Part shown: positions 56,323-64,000 of the stretch, piece by piece
Numbering within the stretch: the stretch's first letter is position 1
How the letters are laid out: each line of letters starts with the position of its first letter
Origin: Anastrepha obliqua
Lineage: Eukaryota > Arthropoda > Insecta > Diptera > Tephritidae
NCBI RefSeq assembly: GCF_027943255.1
Contig: NC_072895.1
Location: 30,974,001 to 31,038,000 of the forward strand
Reading direction: 5' to 3'
Length of the DNA: 64,000 bases
Position numbers and translations under genes: made by a program
The notes under the pieces: model-generated
Seen by the model: only the letters and a program-made list of their open reading frames with translations
What the model was told of the DNA's origin: nothing
Databases searched by the model: none

Positions 56323-56894
56323 CAATTTTTTCTTAGATTTCGCTTTGTATTAAAATTTATTTTCACTAATTCATTAAAATTCGTTGAAATTTTCTACTTA
56401 TTTTTGAAATTCGTTGCACTTTTCTCAACTATAATATTTTTTTCCAAACTTAATTTTCCCCTAATAGAATTAAATTGTCAAGTCTACATCAGAGCGACAC
56501 GCTTGATAACTCCACGGTTCTATAAATATTTGATATGTTTTTTGTAAATATAATGGACTGCCTGGTTTTGTATGAGTGGTGAACACAGGCCGAATCCACA
56601 TGCAATGAATTTCCAACCCTATGGCCGGGTAAAAACCCAATTGGCGATGTGGTGTTGGAGAAATAATTTCTCTGGTGCATTTTTTTTGTTTGATATTGAA
56701 AAATATTTTCATTCATTAATTCTGTCATAACATTGAACGTGCACAGAGGCAAATTGGTTTGACGAATAACATGAACTATTTTTGCAATAGTACATATTAA
56801 TTCGAGAAAATTAAATTTTCGCTTACAATAAAACCTGACAAATTTCCGATTCAGTGAAAAGTCAGTGTAAATAAATACCTATAATAGTTTGTGT
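56323..56894. other. Unassigned AT-rich spacer
   Basis: Open frames of 80-87 codons on the minus strand (56470-56752) have no recognisable family motif. I see nothing else. Confidence 0.4.
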
Positions 56895-57218
56895 TTTTTG
56901 GGTAGGAGTTTTCTCCCATGAATATTGTAGAAGTGATAGAAATGAGAAAGTGGAAGAAACAGTTGGGCGCTTCCTTTGCAATTGTCTAGTGTTAGATAAA
57001 ATCAGAGCAGGCTTTATAGGTAAATACTTTTTCAATTCTCTTACGGAACTATCTGGCGTGGGGATGGGACCAATCCGGCGCTTCATAAGAGCTAGAAAAT
57101 ATGCAGAAAAATAAATGAGATACTCGTGTCGCACAGTGGTATCACAACGGACCTGTGAGGTCTATGTGAGTTGGTCGCACAGGCCGACTACCACCATAAT
57201 CTAACCTAGCCTAGCTAC
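56895..57218 (+). pseudogene. LINE family B, 3' end
   Basis: Contains KVEETVGRFLCNCLVLDKIR (knuckle, Cys partly changed) near 56940-57010, then FFNSLTELSGVGMGPIRRFI and RARKYAEK with a stop near 57114. The 3' UTR CACAGTGGTATCACAACGGA ... CCGACTACCACCATAATCTA and CCTAGCC matches the 3' end at 28441-28540. This fixes the shared 3' terminus of the family. Confidence 0.78.
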
Positions 57219-58685
57219 AGATTGTGAGAGTCAATTTACACTTTTGATTATGTAGTTTGTTTCTACTTGACTAACAGTTTTAATTATAGACGATTTTCAT
57301 ATATAATTTGAGGTTTCAAGCGCCCCACTGCGGTACGAATTTTGCACGCATCGAATTGTAGTCACGTGCGTTTTACGCTAGACCACGGCGGTCGCGACTA
57401 GAAAGTGCGTGTAGTTCGCTGTTTCGCGAGGTGGAAGAACGTTCAGGTAACCATTATATATGGATGTATGCTTTGCCAGACACTAATTTTTTCTTATTTC
57501 ACAAAAGGGGAATCGTGAGGATGTGAGTACGTTTCTGAGTAGAATACTCCCTGCGGCCGTAATTGCGAATGCATGCGTGTTGTCACACAACATGAAAAAC
57601 ACGTTGCAAATGGGAGTTTACCTGACATTGACATTGGATTTTTTTGTGTGTGGAAGCTGAATAATGAATTGGAGAAGGGAGAATGACAGTCGAACAAGCC
57701 ACAGAGGAGTAACCAGCCTGGGTCACATGCAGGGAAGTGAAATTGAATTTCATTGTGCGTGCTGGCGTCAGGAAACACGCTTCTATACACATTCACACAC
57801 ACACACACATACTTATATGCTAGAAAGTGTGTTATACATATTCATAAAATCCTGTAAATACGTAGATGCATACATATATGTAAGTGTGGCAGTATGTTTG
57901 TGTATATTAGTGCATCAATATACTTCTCATACAAAAGCCAACAGCCGCTGTGGTAACGGCAGCGGCACAATTCAATTTATCATCTGGCCGACGTACTGAC
58001 ACTTTTGTCGCTTTTCGCTACCGCCAACAGTCACTTCAGTTTTCAGGTGTATGTATGTGTGAGTCATGCTCATGCAACCCTAAAGAGGGATTGTGTGCAG
58101 TGAGAGGTTCATGGTTGGCGGGCGCTTGCGTGTGGCTTTTGGGCTCCTTCGATGCCTTCGGAGCCTTGGTTGCTTTGCGGCACGCTGCGCTACCTCGACA
58201 CGCTGTGCAACTTAGCGAGTTTAAACAGCATACAACTTGGGTTTAAGTGTACACGACACTGTGTGCGCGTATGTGTCGAGGTGTCATGTATTAAATTTGT
58301 TGTATGCCACATGCAATGGCCGGCACGCGTGATGATATATTATGGCGCCTATGGTGATGCTGTGCAACTGAGGGTACAAAAGTATTGCCGTGGTGATAGA
58401 GAGCGCGGTTGCGGTATTTGCGCGTACTGCATATTGCCTTTTGCGCTACAGTCACTAAATTGCAGCAGCTAATATTAGTGTTACGTCTCATTTTAAAGTT
58501 ATATCCGCAAGGAAATTATTTTGTATTGAAAGAGAAATATTTTAGACTTTCCACTTGGTAGGTAAATTTTACTTTGCCTTGCTCTGGCTATGATTTTTAG
58601 CCGCTTAATGACTCTGAAACTGTAAAGACAGGAAAAAATGTTAAATATTTTTTTCAGTTTTGTTGATCTGTGAACACAAATCTCT
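57219..58685. other. Unassigned region, partly GC-rich, CA microsatellite
   Basis: CA repeat at about 57796-57811. The stretch 57345-57410 (ACGCTAGACCACGGCGGTCG) weakly resembles the complement of a tRNA-SINE head. 57950-58450 is GC-richer with no recognised motif. No gene supported. Confidence 0.3.
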
Positions 58686-58689
58686 GGTG

Positions 58690-58885
58690 CAAGTTGACAG
58701 GCGCTCCGACTCTGAAAGTATTCGATGCGGTAGCAGTTGGAGGTTACAGAGAGAGGGTAAGGAAAGATTAGATGGGGAAGGTCTTGGCTTCCCTTGATGT
58801 GTCCAACTGGCACTGGTTAGCACGAGAAAGTAAAGAGTGGCGTGCTTGGTTTAACCCGGCTTAAATCGCCTCAGCGGTACTTTCG
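58690..58885 (+). pseudogene. RTE-like LINE C-terminal tail (sister of the 5' window copy)
   Basis: APTLKVFDAV, then GRERVRKD and a shifted W.GKVLASLDVSNWHWLARE follow positions 75-225 of the copy at the window start almost base for base (AAAGTATTCGATGCGGTA in both). The frame is interrupted. The 5' part with LRWLGHV is missing. Confidence 0.7.
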
Positions 58886-59370
58886 TTCGATACATCGCTT
58901 TCTAAAGAATATATATTTTGGGAGAATCTCAAAGCGAAAAAACGTTATTTAATTTTCTTTTAATAAGTTAATTTTTTTATTCAAGTCAGAAAAATTTTTT
59001 TTTGGGAAATTTTTTTTGTGCTATTTAATTTTTATATCAAGTAAATTTTTCTATTCAAGTTAAAAAAAAAATATTTTTTTAAGACATTTTTTTGTGCTAT
59101 TCAATTTTTTTATCAAGTAAATTTTTTTTATTCAAGTTAGAAAATTTTTTTTGGAAATCTGCGTTTTTTTTGGAAAGCTTTTTTGTGATTTTTTTTTTTG
59201 AACTTTTTAATTTTTCGAAATTTTTTTTTTTTGTTTCTCAATAGTTTTCTTTTCATTGTTTTTATTTTCGACATTGACATAGACCCATATAATTCGCCCG
59301 AATTTTGCACAGCACTCATACATTATTTTGACATAATTTTTTCGCAAGTTTATTTTTCGATATTTTTTCC

Positions 59371-59661
59371 TTTTTGGGGTGTTTGGCCGAGCTTTTCCTC
59401 CTATTTGTGGTGTGTGTCTTAATGTTGTTCCACAAATGGAGGGACCTACAGTTTCAAGCCGACCCCGAACGGCAAATATATTTATGAGGAGCTTTTTCAT
59501 GACAAAAATACACTCGGAGGTTTGCCATTGCCATGCCGAGGGGCGATTGCTATTAGAAAAATGTTTTCTTAATTTTGGTGTTTCACCGAGATTCGAACCT
59601 AGGTTCTCTCTGTGAATTCCAAATGGTAGTCACGCACCAACCACTCGGCTACGGCGGTCGG
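59371..59661 (-). mobile_element. tRNA-derived SINE, full length
   Basis: On the minus strand the head (59661 downward) contains TAGCCGAGTGGTTGG (59651-59637), matching a tRNA A box, and GGTTCGAATCTC (59599-59588), matching a B box, spaced about 37 bp apart as in a tRNA. These are the internal RNA polymerase III promoter elements. The body follows (ACCTCCGAGTGTATTTTTGT, TTGCCGTTCGGGGTCGGC) and the 3' module CTCCATTTGTGGAACAAC, CACACCACAAATAGGAGGA, GCTCGGCCAAACACCCC. Length is about 290 bp. Other copies or fragments: 2030-2338, 10560-10720, 10745-10885, 24385-24530. It is the best reference copy of the family here. Confidence 0.85.
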
Positions 59662-61036
59662 ATTTTTTTCCGATACTCTTCATAAATTTTGTTTTACTTT
59701 TTTCGGTGTTTTCATTTTAGAAATTATTTTATTAGACAATTTCGGAAATAAGTCAAGTCGGGAACAAATTTTTCTGAGCACCTTATTTTTCGAAATTTTT
59801 CCGACAGTTTTTGTTTTCAAATCAATTTTTGCGAATTGTTGTCCGATACTCTTAGTTTCGTAAATTTTGTTTCACATTTTATTCCAGTGTTTTTATTTTA
59901 GAGATTATTTTTAGTGTTTTGAGTTTTAACATTTCAAACTTCGAAAATTTAGGACCTAAGTCAAGTCAGGAATACACTTTTTAACAATTTATTTTGCGAA
60001 ATTTTTTTCGACACTTTTTGTTTTCAAATAATTTTTTGCGAATTTTTTTCCGATATTCTTTTGACGCATTTTTTGGTGTTATTTTTGTTTGTTATGTTGA
60101 GTGTTGTTTAGGTTTCTAATCATTTTTTTTTAATTTCGTTGTTTTTAGATTCGAGGTTTAAAATTTCGGCATGTCCTCTTGGACCCATATAACTCGCGCG
60201 AATTTTAAAACTCTATTACTTATTTCGATATATAATATTTATTTTTTGCGTTATATTTGTTTGTCGACATTTTTTTTTCCAATATTCTTACTTTCGTAAA
60301 TTTTTTCAACAGTTTGGTCAATGTTGTTATTTTCGATTTCTTCGTTTATGTTTTTAATTTCGACATTTCGTACTTCGACGGATTTCGGATGTAAGTCAAG
60401 TCAGGAAACACTTTTTTGGAAATATTTGTTTTGAACATTTTATTTTTCGAAATTTTTTTTTAGCAAGTTTTTTCGAAATTTTTTCTGTTGATTTTATTTC
60501 GATAAATTTTTATTATAATTTATTTCGATACATTTTTCTGGTATTACTAGTTTTCGGAAATGTTTTTTTTTCCGATATTCTGAGTTTCGTAAATTTGTGT
60601 GACATATTTTTTTAGAGTTTTTATTTCCGAAAGTCAAGTCAGAAAATTTTTTGAATTGTTTTTTTTTTCAATTTTTTTTATTATTATTTTAATTTATTTG
60701 GATAAATTTTTCTGGTTTTCTTATTTTTCGATTTTATTTCGTCAAGTTTTTTTGTCAAATAACTTTTTTCAAATTTTTTTTCTTATGATTTTATTTCGAT
60801 AAATTTTTATTTTAATTTATTTCTATAAATTTTTCTGGGATTTTTATATTTTTTCCCGATATTGTTAGTTTCGTAAATTTTTGTGACATATTTTTTCAGT
60901 GTTTTTATTTTCAAATTTTTTTATAAGTCCAGTCAGAAAATTTGTTTGGTTTGAAATTTTTTCGAATTTTTTTCTGTTGATTTTTTTCGATAAATTTTTA
61001 TTTTAATATATTTGGATACATTTCTCTGGTGATTTT

Positions 61037-61495
61037 CTTCTTCTTCTTCTTAGCCTCACAGTCCGTGGTGGACCATAGCTTCATCAACAATTTTTCTCCA
61101 CTTTATTCTATCCATGGCTACATCTCTCCAGTTGTGTACGTTCATTTGCTTAAGATCTGATTCGACGTCATCTAACCATATCTTTTGTGGGCGTCCTCTT
61201 TTTCTTCCTCCAATTGGTGTTAAAATAAAAGCTTTCCTAGCATTTCGCTCTCTCGGCATGCGCAGTACGTGCCCAATCCATCTAATTCGTTGGGCTTTGA
61301 TAAAACGTATTATATTTTGTCCTTGAACGATTTCTTCGATTTCATTATTGTAGCGAATGCGGTAGCTGCCATCTATTGTTGCAACCGGACCATATATTTT
61401 CCTTATGATACGTCTTTCGAAGCACATCAGCTGATGAATGTCATTTGTTTTCAGCGTCCATATTTCTGCACCATATGGCGATTTTATTTTTCGAA
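61037..61495 (-). pseudogene. RTE-like LINE C-terminal tail with GAA-repeat 3' end
   Basis: The minus frame reads SPYGAEIWTLKTNDIHQLMC (61495-61440), FERRIIRKIYGPVATIDGSY, RIRYNNEIEEIVQGQNIIRF, IKAQRIRWIGHVLRMPRERN, ARKAFILTPIGGRKRGRPQK and IWLDDVESDLKQMNVHNWRD, and ends MVHHGL with a stop at 61056. It is open for about 145 codons with no lesion. The 3' end is (GAA)n (TCT/TTC repeat at 61031-61050). This is a 5'-truncated but well-preserved insertion inside the T-rich array. GGTGATTTTC (61030) and GGCGATTTTA (61487) may be an imperfect target duplication. Confidence 0.85.
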
Positions 61496-62165
61496 ATTTT
61501 TGTTCAGGAAGTTTTTTGTGAATTTTTTTTTTTTGTGAATTGTTTTTTCGAAATTTTTTCTGTTGATTTTATTTAGGAAAAGTTTGATTTTAATTTATTT
61601 CGATATATTTTTCTTGCGTTTTTATTTTTCGAAAATGTTTTCCCGATATTCTTACTTTCGTATATTTTTTTTGACATATTTTTTAGAGTTTTTATTTTCG
61701 AATTTTTTTATAAGTCAGGTCAGACAAATTTTTAGTTTTGGAATTTTTTTGCGCAGTTTATTTTTCGGTATATGTTTTTCGAAGTTTTGCTTCAGTATTT
61801 TTATTTTCGAAATTTTTTGTTTGGTTTTTTTAGTGTCAACGTTTCAAACTTCATCACAAAATTTAGAAATAAGTCAAGTCAAGAACAAATTTTTTTTGAG
61901 TTTCTTTAACATTTGTTTTTCAACATTTTTTTCGATAGTTTTTGTTTTCTAATCCTTTCTTTCGTTTCTTTTTTTCAGTGTTTGCATTTTCGACATTTGC
62001 AACTTCGGCTTATCCTAATAGACCTGTATAATTCGCGCGAATGTTGCACATCATTTGTTAAATTACGAGTATTTCGATAGTTATTTTTTATTCCTGGTCT
62101 CCTAACTGTTTTTTAGACATTTTTTTCTCGCCGTTGTTAGTTTCGACATTTCAAATTTCGAAATG

Positions 62166-63740
62166 CCAATTTTGGAAACATTTGCATCACATATGCTCCT
62201 CAATTTTACCCAAACTCAAGCCGAAAAACCCAAACCCGATATAAGATTAAAACAAAAAATAAAAATAAACGCGTGCAACAAATTCAATTTGTATATGAAA
62301 ATCCCCTTGGGACTTTTTAAAGAGATCCTAAAATTTATATATTTGCAATTATTTAAAATATTACAACATATATGTAATACCAATTTATATAACTTTTATG
62401 GGTTTCAAGAGCCTTCAACAAAAATGTAAACAGTTACGATTATTTTTTACGCACGCGCCATAGCCATTAAAGGGTTAATAAAAACACTTACGCATTTTTA
62501 TAGTATAATAACGGTTATAATATTGACTCAACAAGCGATGCTAATTTTTCTTCTATATTAACTACTTTATCGCTCTCCTTAACTGACCTCATCACTTCCT
62601 CTTTATCATATTTTAATGCCTATTTCATTATAATCTAAACAGCCCTTATGCCCTACGCCGCCATTCCTTACCTTTATCTCACTTACTTACCGCATCCCAT
62701 AACCCACACACGTTCACATACACACCCGCTAAATGTATAAGAGCATCTTTTTTCTATATGTTGCTACGCACCTCTGTGAATTTGCAGGTGCCGCTCAACC
62801 AAATTTGTTTGCGTCCTGCATAAATGTTCTAATGTCACTCATACGCCCTAGCGCACACGCGTATGCCAGTCAATTGACATGTAGGCACAATTCTGCCGCT
62901 GGCCTTTTATCGTCAGCAACCTGGCGCTTATGCTTATGTACACGCACATATGTATGAGTGCATGTGCGTGAGTGTGGCTGTGTGCTTGCGGTGCCTGTGT
63001 GCGCATATAAAAAAGACATTAAATTTAAGCTGAAATAGCTCGTAAAAAGTACTTTGTGCCGGTCTCGCTGGGATTTTCTTTGATGGAGTGCGCTCCGTTG
63101 TTGGGCCCCTATGTGTATATGTTTATGCACGTATGCTTACGCGTTTATATGCGCAAATGCTTTTAAGTGCATGCCACGCATTACAAAGCAATAAATATTG
63201 CGTAAACTTTTTTTATTGCCACTACTAATTGTCGGTTGAATATTCCGACAAAAAAGTGGAAAATGCTTCGTAAGTAAATTTAGCATGTTTATATGTGCGA
63301 ATAGAGTGTGCGATATTAGTATGTGCATTAAATTATAAATTGCAGCTGCATGAAGTGGTTTGTGTAGTTGTGGTGACTTAAAGTTAGATTTAATTAAAAG
63401 TAATGTAACTTTTCGAAAATTTATCTGACCTCCAGTGGGATAAAGACTAAATTTGCCCTTTTTCCTGCAACCAGATCATAAATCTGAATCACCATTAAAA
63501 TGAATCGGTGCCACATGTGAATGCTACATGCGATGTTTATTCACATATTTACCTGAAAAAAAAAAAATGTTTATTATATTTGAAATAACTGTAAAATTTG
63601 TATAAGTATAAATATATATATTTATGCATGTGAAACTGATTTTAAAGGGATTTGCTTTATAGCTTTATTGAAAACAATATTTAAGATATTTTTCATTGTG
63701 ACTCTGAAAGTCCACAAAATTAAAAAATTTTTTTTTTTTT
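62166..63740. other. Unassigned AT-rich spacer
   Basis: No coding motif. CA/GT-type simple sequence near 62700-62730 and 62935-63005. No supported element boundary. Confidence 0.4.
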
Positions 63741-63751
63741 AAATATCAGGT

Positions 63752-64000
63752 CAGTCGATTAGTTCGTGCGTTTTTTAAAGGCGGTTTTAAAATTAATAAA
63801 AAAGATGTTTAAAGTATTATTATATAAAGTATATATTATCAATAATATATTTTCCTTCATTATTTACAATGTCTTCCCAACGTTTAGGCAAATTTTTAAT
63901 TCCCTACTCAAAAAATTGTTTGTCCTTGGAGCCAAAATACGCTTCGATATCCCTTTTTATAGCTTCTTTTGAGGAGAAGTTCTTGTTACTCATTTGGGAT
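63752..64000 (-). mobile_element. DD34D mariner 3' end (fourth type), runs off the window
   Basis: The plus strand at 63752 reads AGGTCAGTCGATTAGTTCGT and GCG, a typical mariner terminal repeat. On the minus strand the C-terminus reads SNKNFSSKEAIKRDIEAYFG, SKDKQFFE, a stop (TAG, consistent with a one-base change of an Arg codon), GIKNLPKRWEDIVNNEGKY and IID, near 63840. This is the end of a mariner transposase; the catalytic part lies beyond position 64000. The in-frame stop shows this copy is dead unless it is a sequencing error. Confidence 0.82.

Larger units (their letters stand above)
58930..62165. repeat. T-rich degenerate tandem array, about 3.2 kb
   Basis: Built from TTATTTTTCGAAATTTTTT-like modules plus two landmark phrases. 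TAAGTCAAGTCAGGAA-like occurs near 59747, 59957, 60392, 60632, 60924, 61710 and 61870. CCGATATTCTTAGTTTCGTA-like occurs near 59671, 59842, 60050, 60281, 60570, 60856 and 61644. A third phrase (CATATAATTCGC.CGAAT) lies at 59286, 60187 and 62028. The spacings suggest diverged units of roughly 200-300 bp. A SINE (59371-59661) and a LINE tail (61037-61495) are inserted in it. Frames rich in Phe through it are not genes. Confidence 0.75.

Noticed and set aside
59198..61952. Phe-rich frames on the plus strand
   Set aside because: Low-complexity translation of the T-rich array.
1..64000. CRISPR array, bacterial operons or phage genes
   Set aside because: No direct-repeat/spacer pattern; eukaryotic transposons, SINE and microsatellites throughout.

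Overview
This 64 kb window looks like AT-rich intergenic or intronic DNA from a higher dipteran, most likely a tephritid fruit fly. That is an inference. It rests on several DD41D ('rosa'-type) mariners, a tRNA-derived SINE with a characteristic tail, LINEs of the I/LOA/R1 type whose 3' ends read TAACCTAAC, and CA/GT and CAA microsatellites. I found no host protein-coding gene, rRNA or functional tRNA gene that I can support. Almost every recognisable reading frame is a decayed transposase or reverse transcriptase.

Layout. 0-10 kb: LINE 3' ends, a full-length diverged SINE, and a DD41D mariner whose two halves flank a decayed piggyBac (2.36-5.65 kb), then an RNase H-bearing LINE fragment. 10-17 kb: a head-to-head SINE pair, a DD34D mariner (11.4-12.2 kb), a DD41D mariner with both terminal repeats (13.2-14.35 kb) and a second DD34D type (16.1-16.8 kb). 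17-25.3 kb: a LINE 3' half, a TIR-bearing element without coding capacity (21.37-22.09 kb), a third DD34D mariner, and a Tc3-like transposase cut by a SINE tail. 27.6-32.4 kb: a mariner split by a 5'-truncated LINE with a 9-bp target duplication, then LINE and DD41D deletion-derivative fragments. 34-36.3 kb: a 2.3 kb A-rich degenerate array. 36.6-43 kb: another DD41D deletion derivative, CAA minisatellites and three LINE remnants. 45-53 kb: a dense LINE graveyard, including an I-like LINE inserted in another LINE with a 13-bp target duplication. 54.2-56.3 kb: a nearly intact 3' half of a LINE with a restriction-like endonuclease, abutting a perfect (ATTTT)65 array and flanked by two copies of a short repeat. 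59-62.2 kb: a T-rich tandem array carrying a complete tRNA-SINE and an RTE-like LINE tail. The window ends inside a fourth DD34D mariner.

The elements do not form a pathway. They are layers of successive insertions, and the order of several layers can be read from target-site duplications and from empty paralogous sites inside the window. I did not find a convincing new biological system. The most informative items are the dated nested insertions, the recurrent internally deleted DD41D mariners, the repeat-targeted endonuclease LINE, the non-coding TIR element and the two AT-rich arrays.
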